From Bacteroidia bacterium (GTDB lineage: Bacteria; Bacteroidota; Bacteroidia; Flavobacteriales; Flavobacteriaceae), in contig JAUIDI010000006.1 of NCBI GenBank assembly GCA_030428705.1, positions 124,001 to 188,000 of the forward strand: 64,000 nt of DNA. The letters are read 5' to 3'. Within the stretch, counting starts at the first letter, position 1, and the number at the start of each line of letters is the position of its first letter. Below the pieces are notes generated by a model. That model was not told where the DNA came from. It worked only from the letters and a program-made list of their open reading frames with translations, and ran no database searches. The translations under genes and the position numbers were made by a program. Positions 52,567 through 60,063 of the stretch are shown here, one piece after another.

Positions 52567-53535
52567 TTAGTACCCGACTTTACTTCTTACCCTGTTTAAT
52601 ACTTTGTCGGCTACTTGTTTGGCTTTTTCGGCGCCCGAATAAAGAGCTTGGTCTATTTCGTCCAAATGGGCCATATAATAATCGAAACGCTCTTGGGCCT
52701 CGCCGAACTTTTCGATTAGTAGGTCAAACAGAGCCTGCTTGGCATGCCCATAGCCATAATTGCCATTGAGGTAGTTTTGCCGCATTTCTTCCGTTTGCGC
52801 CTTCGTGGCCAAAATTTTGTACAGGGCAAACACATTATCCGTATCCGGATTTTTAGGTTCTTCCATTGGAGTTGAATCCGTTTGAATGCCCATGATCTGT
52901 TTGCGGAGTTTTTTATGGGGTTGGAAAATGTTGATGAGATTACCTTTACTTTTGCTCATTTTTTCACCGTCCGTTCCGGGGATGTACATTGTTTCTTCCT
53001 GCACCTTGGCATCAGGAAGTACAAATGTTTCACCCATTCGGGCATGAAATCGGGAAGCGACGTCACGGGTCATTTCGAGATGTTGTAATTGGTCCTTCCC
53101 GACAGGGACAATGTTCGCATCATACAATAAAATATCGGCGGCCATTAACATCGGATAGGTAAAAAGACCTGCATTGACATCTTCGAGCCTATCGGCCTTA
53201 TCTTTAAAAGAATGCGCTAGTGTCAAGCGTTGATATGGGAAGAAGCAACTGAGATACCACGAAAGCTCGGTTACCTGGGGCACGTCACTTTGGCGATAAA
53301 AAACGGTCTTTTCGATATCGAGTCCGAATGCCAACCAAGCCGCCGCGGTGGCATATGTATTCTGGCGAAGCTCTTCCCCGTTCTTAATTTGGGTAAGCGA
53401 ATGCATGTCGGCAATGAATAGAAAAGATTCGTTTTTAGGGTCGCGCGCCATTTCGATAGCGGGTATAATGGCTCCGAGAATATTGCCCAAATGGGGAACG
53501 CCCGTACTTTGTATACCTGTCAGAATTCTTGCCAT
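52567..53535 (-). CDS. trpS: tryptophan--tRNA ligase
   Basis: A 322-residue class I synthetase with the HIGH-type motif TGVPHLGNILGA (about residues 11-22), the Trp pocket and KMSKS motif GEKMSKSKGN near residue 192. Normal bacterial TrpRS length. It charges tRNA-Trp. No T-box or attenuator is seen upstream. It lies downstream of glsB on the same strand, separated by that gene's terminator. Confidence 0.96.
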   Translation of the reverse strand: MARILTGIQSTGVPHLGNILGAIIPAIEMARDPKNESFLFIADMHSLTQIKNGEELRQNTYATAAAWLAFGLDIEKTVFYRQSDVPQVTELSWYLSCFFPYQRLTLAHSFKDKADRLEDVNAGLFTYPMLMAADILLYDANIVPVGKDQLQHLEMTRDVASRFHARMGETFVLPDAKVQEETMYIPGTDGEKMSKSKGNLINIFQPHKKLRKQIMGIQTDSTPMEEPKNPDTDNVFALYKILATKAQTEEMRQNYLNGNYGYGHAKQALFDLLIEKFGEAQERFDYYMAHLDEIDQALYSGAEKAKQVADKVLNRVRSKVGY

Positions 53536-53573
53536 TAACGATGTTTATAAAAGCGACAAAGGTAAAACAAAAC

Positions 53574-53598
53574 GTAAAAAAAGCGGCATAAGCCGCTT
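53574..53598 (-). terminator. rho-independent terminator of glsB
   Basis: On the minus strand AAGCGGC-TTAT-GCCGCTT followed by a T-run, about 20 bases after the glsB stop; a second small stem (CCGAA/TTCGG) precedes it. Confidence 0.85.
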
Positions 53599-53618
53599 AA
53601 TTCCGAAAGAACTTCGGT

Positions 53619-53861
53619 TTATTTTTTGAACAGCCCAGCTACAAAAAGTAATACTATTGCCCCAATGACTCCAGTAATGATATCACCGATCGTCCCCGAG
53701 CCAATGGAGATGTTCAATACTCCAAAAAGCCAATTGCCCACGGCACCGCCCACAATACCTAAAATTATGTTCACAAGTAGTCCGAAACCACCGCCTTTCA
53801 TGATTTTTCCTGCGAGCCACCCTGCTATGGCCCCTATTATGATTGCATATAGTAAACCCAT
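53619..53861 (-). CDS. GlsB/YeaQ/YmgE family stress-response membrane protein
   Basis: An 80-residue glycine-rich protein with three hydrophobic segments, starting MGLLYAIIIGAIAGWLAGKIMKGGGFG and containing NIILGIVGGAVGNWLFG: the transglycosylase-associated (GlsB/YeaQ) family. These are small stress-linked membrane proteins of unclear function. It is divergent from plsC with only 57 bases between the starts and has its own terminator. Confidence 0.92.
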   Translation of the reverse strand: MGLLYAIIIGAIAGWLAGKIMKGGGFGLLVNIILGIVGGAVGNWLFGVLNISIGSGTIGDIITGVIGAIVLLFVAGLFKK

Positions 53862-53905
53862 GTTTTAATGTATTAGGTTATCCTTTTAAATATACATAAA
53901 AATTC

Positions 53906-53913
53906 TACTTTTG
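53906..53913 (+). promoter_or_regulatory. -7 box TACTTTTG very close to the plsC start
   Basis: Exact TAnnTTTG, ending 5 bases before ATG 53919. Transcription from it would begin at or next to the start codon, suggesting a leaderless message; no TTG is present at -33. Confidence 0.4.
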
Positions 53914-53918
53914 AGGCT

Positions 53919-54692
53919 ATGGTTACTGCTTTTCAAAAAATCGGCCAAAGCCTGTACCGCATTTGGTTCTATGTTCTGGTCGCCTTGCCCATTTTTGTTT
54001 TTTTTCCATTTTTGTTGGTTTTTACGCTGTCGGACAGAACATATCCCCAGTTTTTTTGGATGGCCAGAAACTTGTGGGCGATGCCTATATTGTATGGAAT
54101 GTGCTGCCCGCCAAAAGTTGTTAGAAGACAAAAAATGATTAAAGGCAAAAGCCATATGTTGGTCGCGAACCATACCAGTATGCTCGATATCATGCTGATG
54201 TTGTACGTAAGTAAAAATCCCTTTGTTTTTGTCGGGAAGAAGGAATTGGTAAAGATTCCACTTTTTGGTTTTTTTTACAAAAGGGTATGTATAATGGTCG
54301 ACCGTGAGGATACGAAAAGTCGAACAGGGGTCTACCGAAGGGCGCAAAGAAGATTGAACCAAGGATTGAGCATTTGTATCTTTCCGGAAGGAGGCGTACC
54401 GGATGAAGACATTATTTTGGACGAATTCAAGGACGGGGCGTTTAAAATGGCCATTGCCCATAATATTCCCGTGGTTCCGATGACTTTCTATGACAACAAA
54501 AAACGGTTCCCTTTTACATTTTTCGGTGGAGGCCCTGGTATTATACGCGCCAGGGTACACGAGTTTTTCGAAACCGGACTGCTGGCCGAAGAGGATAAAA
54601 GCACTTTACGGGAAGAGGTAAGGGAAGTGATCCTGAAAGCCTTGACCAACGGTTTTAAAGAAACGCCACGACAGGATTATCAGGGCGTTTAA
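53919..54692 (+). CDS. plsC: 1-acyl-sn-glycerol-3-phosphate acyltransferase
   Basis: A 257-residue membrane acyltransferase. The catalytic HX4D motif is in NHTSMLDIML (about residue 90), followed by VGKKELVKIPLFGFF, the FPEGG motif near residue 164 and VVPMTFYDNKKR. It makes phosphatidic acid from lysophosphatidic acid at the inner membrane. One transmembrane helix is at about 18-38. It is flanked by minus-strand genes on both sides. Confidence 0.93.
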   Translation: MVTAFQKIGQSLYRIWFYVLVALPIFVFFPFLLVFTLSDRTYPQFFWMARNLWAMPILYGMCCPPKVVRRQKMIKGKSHMLVANHTSMLDIMLMLYVSKNPFVFVGKKELVKIPLFGFFYKRVCIMVDREDTKSRTGVYRRAQRRLNQGLSICIFPEGGVPDEDIILDEFKDGAFKMAIAHNIPVVPMTFYDNKKRFPFTFFGGGPGIIRARVHEFFETGLLAEEDKSTLREEVREVILKALTNGFKETPRQDYQGV

Positions 54693-54759
54693 GACAACAT
54701 TGTACAAACAATGAAGTACCTAACCAACTTCAGTTTCAAAAAACTCCGTGTTTGTCCGA

Positions 54760-56286
54760 TTAAAACCTAAAGTTCAACCCACTGTATACCCCAACGGAAA
54801 AGGGTTGAAATTGACCTGCTGTATTTGAAAAAGTATTCAATTGATATTTAAATACAGGTTCGATATTCAGAAGTATTTTGGGCGTGAATTTATAGTTGAC
54901 CCCGAAACCGATATTGCCACTGAAATTTACCGAATTGAGGTTGTTGGCCTCACCGACTTCGGTAGTCAAGTCGCCCGATGATAGTATAACCGAGTTATCG
55001 ACCAAGAAGAGCGAGCTAAACCCACCTACGAGGTTTACCCCAAAACGCTTATCCAGTAGCGCATAATTTAATTCCAAAGGTACTTCCAAATAACCAAATT
55101 GTTGTCCCATAACCCCAGTTCTAGTTGCACTTTTGCTGGCCAATTCAGGAGCGGCGTTTTTCACGGGGGCACTGAAACTATCCATGCTTTCGACTACCAA
55201 ATTCTCAGAGTCGGTTCTATAATCGATATTGTCGAATTGCCCATTGCCACCTGAAAATTGAATGGTGTTCGAAGCCGACAGCGATGACGAGAATTCAACA
55301 TCATTGGTGTCATAACCATAATCGACCTTGTTAATCCCTGTTCGAATGCTCAGCTTCTTGTTCAGGGCATAGGCTACCGAGAGGCCGTAACTGAGATTGA
55401 CGTCACCAGATTTTGAGTTTGCGGTAAAACTTGAATGTATCGGAGAGCCTTCGCCTATAGAATTGAAGTATACGGGCGCAATACTGCCTCCGACGGACCA
55501 TCTATTGCCCAAGTCTTTATCAGTCATCTGTTCTTCGGAGCCTTGTTCATCGATTTCGTCTAAAATGGACTTTTTCTTTGACTCTTCGACTGTCGTTTCC
55601 GAATTTTGGACAATATCCTTATCGTTGGTCTCTGTCAAACCTTCTTCTAAGAGTTTATTGGATTCCTTGCTTTTACCATCAACCAATTTTTCAGCTGATT
55701 CACTTTTATCCATGTTGTTTTGGACAATGGCTGAAGTTTCTTCACGATTTTTCAAAACCTCATCCGTCTGAGATCGATTGCCCCTATCATTTTTTGTCAA
55801 GCTATTTTTGGAATCATCTTGGGCTACTTGCGATTTTTGGATTTCTGAATCAACAACTCGTTTATCTTCGACACCCTTGTTTACAGTAGTTTTTTCAGGT
55901 GAAGTGACTTCTTCGTTGACGGTATCGTTATGCTGAGCATTTTCGGAATCGGAACCGACATCGGTAATCGCCTTTTCACCTTCAGGGTTGATTTCAAAAA
56001 TCTCGGAGCCTTCACTTTTCTTGACAGGAGAGGAATCTTCTAATTTTTCAGAATCCGTAACCGTTGGAATCTCGTCGCTCGCCGAATCAAAAGGATCGAT
56101 AAGGTAAACGGCTACTGCCAATAATGCGGCCACGCCGCCCAATTTTATCCAAAGGGGAACGATTCTTCTTTTTTTGTGCTTCGCATCCAAGGAAACAGAT
56201 ATGTTCTCCCAAACTTTTTTATCTGGTATCTCTGAGAAACCTTTGAATTTCTCTTGAAATAACCGGTCTAAATTCTTTTTGCCCAT
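54760..56286 (-). CDS. candidate dual membrane-spanning anti-sigma factor (Dma-like)
   Basis: A 508-residue protein with an unusual layout. Residues 1-42 are a small basic cytoplasmic part (LDRLFQEKFKGFSEIPDKKVWENIS) like short anti-sigma domains; 43-63 is one transmembrane helix; 64-261 is a charged, low-complexity linker rich in Glu, Lys, Ser and Asp; 262-508 is a beta-barrel of OmpA/porin-like type that ends in an aromatic residue (LNFRF). It thus seems to cross both membranes. The ECF sigma gene is 39 bases upstream. This matches the Dma proteins described in Bacteroides, which hold a sigma factor and respond to envelope state; that identity is inferred from layout and context. Confidence 0.8.
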   Translation of the reverse strand: MGKKNLDRLFQEKFKGFSEIPDKKVWENISVSLDAKHKKRRIVPLWIKLGGVAALLAVAVYLIDPFDSASDEIPTVTDSEKLEDSSPVKKSEGSEIFEINPEGEKAITDVGSDSENAQHNDTVNEEVTSPEKTTVNKGVEDKRVVDSEIQKSQVAQDDSKNSLTKNDRGNRSQTDEVLKNREETSAIVQNNMDKSESAEKLVDGKSKESNKLLEEGLTETNDKDIVQNSETTVEESKKKSILDEIDEQGSEEQMTDKDLGNRWSVGGSIAPVYFNSIGEGSPIHSSFTANSKSGDVNLSYGLSVAYALNKKLSIRTGINKVDYGYDTNDVEFSSSLSASNTIQFSGGNGQFDNIDYRTDSENLVVESMDSFSAPVKNAAPELASKSATRTGVMGQQFGYLEVPLELNYALLDKRFGVNLVGGFSSLFLVDNSVILSSGDLTTEVGEANNLNSVNFSGNIGFGVNYKFTPKILLNIEPVFKYQLNTFSNTAGQFQPFSVGVYSGLNFRF

Positions 56287-56325
56287 TTTACGATGTCTTT
56301 GTGTCTACACTATGCATATTTAGGG

Positions 56326-56892
56326 TCATAGTGTATAGCCAAATACGATTATCAGTATGCCGATAATCGATTTGGTGGTTATGGTTTCGATTTTTTCTTT
56401 TAAAATATTTCTTGCACGCGCAAGATTTGATTTTGATGTTCCTGTAGAAGTTCCCAAAAGCTCGCCGATTTCTTTATGTGAATATCCATCGAGCACATAG
56501 AGATTAAATGTGGCGCGATATTTATTGGGAAGTTCTTGAATGAAATTCAGAAGGGTGTCCAGGTCGACTTGCTCGTCATCGACTTCCACTTCTATAGGGT
56601 TTTCTATGTTATCGGATATTAAGTTTAAATGTTCTTCTTTTCTAAATTTTTGCAATATTGTGTTTACCGTTATGCGTTTCATCCAACCTTCAAATGACCC
56701 TTTTGCACCGAACTGCCCTATTTTGTCATAAATGGTCATAAAGCTATCGTGAAGATTGTCTTCAGCTTCCATTTTATTGTGCGAGTATTTGAGACAAATA
56801 CCGAACAGTATATGGGAATATTGCCTATATAGTTGTTCCTGTGCTCGTCTATCTCCTTGCTTGCACTTGTTTATGAGCTCTTCCAGACCCAA
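56326..56892 (-). CDS. ECF RNA polymerase sigma factor with hydrophobic C-terminal tail
   Basis: A 188-residue sigma-70 family ECF protein. Region 2 is at about 20-90 (LFGICLKYSHNKMEAEDNLHDSFMTIYDKI, FEGWMKRITVNTILQKFRK), region 4 at about 110-165 (LPNKYRATFNLYVLDGYSHKEIGELLGTSTGTSKSNLARARNIL). The last 16 residues (SIIGILIIVFGYTL and flanks) are hydrophobic, unusual for an ECF factor, and might tether it to the membrane. It is second in an operon: lipoprotein, sigma, Dma-like protein (18- and 39-base gaps). Confidence 0.93.
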   Translation of the reverse strand: MGLEELINKCKQGDRRAQEQLYRQYSHILFGICLKYSHNKMEAEDNLHDSFMTIYDKIGQFGAKGSFEGWMKRITVNTILQKFRKEEHLNLISDNIENPIEVEVDDEQVDLDTLLNFIQELPNKYRATFNLYVLDGYSHKEIGELLGTSTGTSKSNLARARNILKEKIETITTKSIIGILIIVFGYTL

Positions 56893-56910
56893 ATTGTTGG
56901 TTAGATACTT

Positions 56911-57333
56911 TTATTGGTTCACAGGAACCTCTACCTCTAAATATTGTGCTTCACCGTTAGCATCTTCACCGGTATAGAACCTAAAAAGATAGGGCTCACT
57001 ATAGAGTACTTTGAACTGAAAAGTGTCTTGCACCTCTTGATTTACTACCTGGCAGTCAGGCTTATCAAGAATAGCCCCAACGGCTATCACATTTCTAACG
57101 GTCAAATCCGATTGGGTCACGTCAAAACCTTCTATCAAGGTACAATCATCTGGCCTTAACATATTTACCTTGATAGTGTAAATTTGTTGCACATTAAAAG
57201 ATTCGGGTACCTCCACACTTATAATTTGCAAGGCTTCATAATGAAAGTTGACACTGTCATCATCGTTCAGGCTACATGAATTTATCGACCCGAAAAGTAC
57301 TATCGTCAAGAACGTCACATACCACCGTTTCAT
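56911..57333 (-). CDS. small lipoprotein of unknown function in the sigma/Dma operon
   Basis: A 140-residue lipoprotein: signal peptide MKRWYVTFLTIVLFGSINSC with Cys 20 as lipid anchor, followed by an Asp-rich spacer (SLNDDD) that favours surface display in Bacteroidota, and a beta-rich domain with two cysteines that may pair (DDCTLIEG, KPDCQVV). No family is recognised. It is the first gene of the operon, so it may be the envelope-side sensor or ligand of the trans-envelope regulator encoded downstream; that is inference. Confidence 0.8.
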   Translation of the reverse strand: MKRWYVTFLTIVLFGSINSCSLNDDDSVNFHYEALQIISVEVPESFNVQQIYTIKVNMLRPDDCTLIEGFDVTQSDLTVRNVIAVGAILDKPDCQVVNQEVQDTFQFKVLYSEPYLFRFYTGEDANGEAQYLEVEVPVNQ

Positions 57334-57416
57334 AACAACACGATTTTATCCTAAGATGTATTCCAGGGGAGAAGGTTGCGTTAAAATCGGTTAAATCAGA
57401 AATGATTGGGCCATGA

Positions 57417-58421
57417 TCATTTTAAGGAGTTGATGGCCTCCCTGATTTTTTCCTCGAGTTCATCAAAAAGCTCGGGGTTGTCATTGAGCAAAGATTTTAC
57501 GGCATCGCGCCCTTGGCCCAATTTGGTATCGCCGTAAGCGAACCATGAACCACTTTTTTTGATTATTTCATATTCGACCCCCAAATCGATAATTTCGCCG
57601 ACTTTTGAGATACCCTCACCATACATAATGTCGAACTCTGCCGTTTTGAAAGGTGGCGCAACTTTGTTCTTTACCACTTTTACGCGGGTCTTGTTTCCTT
57701 GAACCCCTCCATCTGCATTCTTTATTTGGGTAGACCTTCGAATATCCAAGCGAACGGAAGCATAAAATTTGAGCGCATTGCCCCCCGTGGTCGTCTCGGG
57801 ATTTCCGAACATGACACCGATCTTTTCCCGAAGTTGGTTGATGAAGATTACGGTACAATGGGTTTTGCTGATAGATCCTGTCAACTTTCTTAAAGCTTGC
57901 GACATTAACCTTGCATGAAGCCCCATTTTTGAATCGCCCATTTCGCCTTCGATTTCGCTTTTCGGGGTTAGGGCCGCAACCGAATCGATAACTACGATAT
58001 CTATGGCGCCCGACCTGATCAGGTTATCCGCGATTTCAAGTCCCTGTTCGCCATTATCGGGCTGCGAAATGATCAAGTTGTCGATATCGACACCTAGTTT
58101 TTCTGCATAAAACCGATCAAAGGCATGCTCCGCGTCGATAAAAGCCGCGATACCTCCATTTTTTTGTGCCTCCGCGATGGCATGCAGGGTCAAAGTTGTT
58201 TTGCCCGAGGATTCCGGGCCATAGATTTCGATAATCCTTCCGCGAGGATAGCCACCAACACCCAAGGCGATGTCCAGACCCAAAGAACCCGAGGGTATTA
58301 CCTCGACATCTTCGACAATACTGTCGCCCATTTTCATAACGGAACCCTTTCCGTATGTTTTATCCAATTTGTCAAGGGTAAGTTTAAGGGCTTTTAATTT
58401 CGCTTCTTTTTCAGTACTCAT
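57417..58421 (-). CDS. recA: recombinase RecA
   Basis: A 334-residue RecA. Walker [10 protein letters not shown] (about residues 70-78), the [11 protein letters not shown] loop, [34 protein letters not shown] and [19 protein letters not shown] are all present. It forms filaments on single-stranded DNA for recombination and SOS cleavage. No canonical LexA box was recognised upstream. A minus-strand -7 box TACATTTG (58520-58513) would give a leader of about 85 bases. Confidence 0.98.
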   Translation of the reverse strand: MSTEKEAKLKALKLTLDKLDKTYGKGSVMKMGDSIVEDVEVIPSGSLGLDIALGVGGYPRGRIIEIYGPESSGKTTLTLHAIAEAQKNGGIAAFIDAEHAFDRFYAEKLGVDIDNLIISQPDNGEQGLEIADNLIRSGAIDIVVIDSVAALTPKSEIEGEMGDSKMGLHARLMSQALRKLTGSISKTHCTVIFINQLREKIGVMFGNPETTTGGNALKFYASVRLDIRRSTQIKNADGGVQGNKTRVKVVKNKVAPPFKTAEFDIMYGEGISKVGEIIDLGVEYEIIKKSGSWFAYGDTKLGQGRDAVKSLLNDNPELFDELEEKIREAINSLK

Positions 58422-58512
58422 AATTTCTTTCTGTTAATGTTGATTCCTCGGGATGCCCCGTTTTGCCTCTATGGAATTTGGAATTGTTCTTTGGAATTTT
58501 AAGGCCATTTGG

Positions 58513-58520
58513 CAAATGTA
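58513..58520 (-). promoter_or_regulatory. candidate recA -7 box TACATTTG
   Basis: On the minus strand an exact TAnnTTTG, 92 bases upstream of the recA start; no TTG at the proper -33 distance. Confidence 0.4.
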
Positions 58521-58640
58521 CAGGGATGCTAAATTACCATTTCTTTTTGCATATAACAATGTCGACGCAACCTTTTTGAAAATGGTGCATCTACTTAAAA
58601 AAGTATATATACTAACTCAATATATATTCTTCTGTTTTAG

Positions 58641-58750
58641 TGGCAGGGGGCAATGGTGGCCACTTCCTTTTTGCATTGTAAAGAATGCTGTGAAAAAGAA
58701 AATGGAATGGCCAATAAAGAGTCTTGACAAGGTCGGGACTCTTTTTTATT
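58641..58750 (+). ncRNA. candidate small RNA between recA and trhO
   Basis: A plus-strand terminator with no plus-strand gene before it implies a short transcript. Just upstream lies a compound fold: TGGCCA-c-TTCC (58657-58667) pairs with GGAATGGCCA (58704-58713), TTTTT (58668-58672) with AAAAA (58693-58697), and GCATT (58673-58677) with AATGC (58684-58688). The 5' end is not certain; an AT-rich stretch (58602-58640) could hold the promoter. Its class is unknown; a 6S-like RNA should be tested. Confidence 0.6.
58717..58750 (+). terminator. rho-independent terminator of the candidate small RNA
   Basis: AAGAGTCTTGAC-AAG-GTCGGGACTCTT: 12 base pairs (two of them G-T) with a 3-base loop, then TTTTATT. 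It points along the plus strand. Confidence 0.85.
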
Positions 58751-58789
58751 AAGCTCTTCAGGTCTTACATTACAAAATATTACATTTAG

Positions 58790-58797
58790 TATCTTTG
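58790..58797 (+). promoter_or_regulatory. -7 box TATCTTTG for trhO
   Basis: Exact TAnnTTTG, 77 bases upstream of ATG 58875; a leader of about 70 bases would contain the triple repeat that follows. No TTG at -33. Confidence 0.55.
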
Positions 58798-58811
58798 CGG
58801 TCGCTTAACTA

Positions 58812-58847
58812 TTAGCAATACATTTAGCAATACATTTAGCAATACAT
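58812..58847 (+). repeat. three perfect 12-bp tandem repeats in the trhO leader
   Basis: TTAGCAATACAT three times in a row (58812-58823, 58824-58835, 58836-58847), between the promoter box and the start codon. Copy number could change by slippage. Confidence 0.9.
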
Positions 58848-58874
58848 TCTTTTAACTTAAACTATTCGTATAGC

Positions 58875-59906
58875 ATGCAACTGTACAATACCTTAAGTGC
58901 AAAAGAAAGAGCCACTCTTATCGAAGAGGCCGGTCAAGAGCGCTTGACCATATCTTTCTATAAATATGCACACATTGGCAATCCGCCGATTTTCAGAAAC
59001 CACTTATTTATTAATTGGAACGAACTTGATGTTCTAGGCCGTATTTACGTGGCGAACGAGGGCATCAATGCACAACTTTCGGTGCCGGCCGAAAACTTCG
59101 AAGCCTTTAAGGAACATTTGGATAGTATTTCTTTTCTCGAAAATGTGAGGTTGAACATAGCCATAGATCAGGATAACAAATCGTTCTTGAAATTAAAGGT
59201 AAAGGTTCGAAAGAAGATTGTTGCGGACGGGTTGAACGACTGTACTTTTGATGTGACCAATAAAGGCATTCATGTAGGGGCCGAAAAATTCAATGAGTTG
59301 ATAGAAGATCCCGATACGATTTTAGTCGACATGCGCAACCATTATGAAAGTGAGATAGGCCATTTTAAAAACGCCATTACTCCCGATGTGGATACCTTTC
59401 GCGATTCATTGGATATTATTGAAAAAGATTTGGCAGCCCATAAAGAGGATAAAAAATTGGTAATGTACTGTACAGGAGGAATCCGCTGCGAAAAAGCAAG
59501 TGCCTACTACAAGCACAAAGGGTTCAAACAAGTCTACCAATTGGAAGGGGGTATAATAGATTACACTCGACAGGTCAAAAAGAAACAATTGGAAAACAAA
59601 TTCTTGGGCAAGAATTTTGTTTTCGATCATCGACGGGGCGAGCGTATCTCCGATGACATAATTTCACAGTGCCATCAATGTGGCAAACCTTGCGACACCC
59701 ATGTGAACTGCGCCAATGAAGCCTGTCATTTACTGTTCATTCAATGCGAGGAATGCGCAAAAAAAATGAACGATTGTTGTTCGGACCACTGCAAGGAGAT
59801 ATATTCCTTGCCCTACGAAGAACAAAAAAGACTAAGAAAAGGTAAAGGGGCAAGCAACAAGATTTTCAAAAAAGGTAGGTCCGAGGTGCTAAAATTCAAA
59901 AGGTGA
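58875..59906 (+). CDS. trhO: oxygen-dependent tRNA uridine(34) hydroxylase TrhO
   Basis: A 343-residue rhodanese-family tRNA hydroxylase (YceA). The N-terminal acylphosphatase-like part has GRIYVANEGINAQLSVP; the rhodanese domain has VDMRNHYESEIGHF and the active-site Cys in YCTGGIRCEKASAYYKHKGF; the C-terminus carries a zinc-type cysteine cluster (CHQCGKPCDTHVNCANEACHLLF, CEECAKKMNDCCSDHC). It makes 5-hydroxyuridine at tRNA position 34. The leader holds three 12-bp repeats. Confidence 0.95.
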   Translation: MQLYNTLSAKERATLIEEAGQERLTISFYKYAHIGNPPIFRNHLFINWNELDVLGRIYVANEGINAQLSVPAENFEAFKEHLDSISFLENVRLNIAIDQDNKSFLKLKVKVRKKIVADGLNDCTFDVTNKGIHVGAEKFNELIEDPDTILVDMRNHYESEIGHFKNAITPDVDTFRDSLDIIEKDLAAHKEDKKLVMYCTGGIRCEKASAYYKHKGFKQVYQLEGGIIDYTRQVKKKQLENKFLGKNFVFDHRRGERISDDIISQCHQCGKPCDTHVNCANEACHLLFIQCEECAKKMNDCCSDHCKEIYSLPYEEQKRLRKGKGASNKIFKKGRSEVLKFKR

Positions 59907-60063
59907 ATTGACTGTTCTCGGCATTGGAATGAGATTCGCATACTTTTCATCGCGTTAAAAAATCATTACCTTTACGTTCGAGATTAATTATGAACCTTTT
60001 TTGGAAAAAAACCCATTGCTCAATGACCAAAAGGGCGGGTTTTGCCAAACCAAGATATAAAAT

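Larger units (their letters stand above)
58422..58874. other. 453-bp divergent region between recA and trhO
   Basis: It contains a candidate recA promoter (58513-58520), an AGTATATATACT palindrome (58602-58613), a structured RNA with terminator (58641-58750), a trhO promoter box (58790-58797) and a triple 12-bp repeat (58812-58847). The plus-strand frame 58453-58752 runs through the terminator stem and is not considered a gene. Confidence 0.7.

Noticed and set aside
58453-58752. 99-codon plus-strand frame upstream of trhO
   Set aside because: It runs through a structured region and the whole terminator stem, has no family features and no start signal; a small RNA explains the DNA better.
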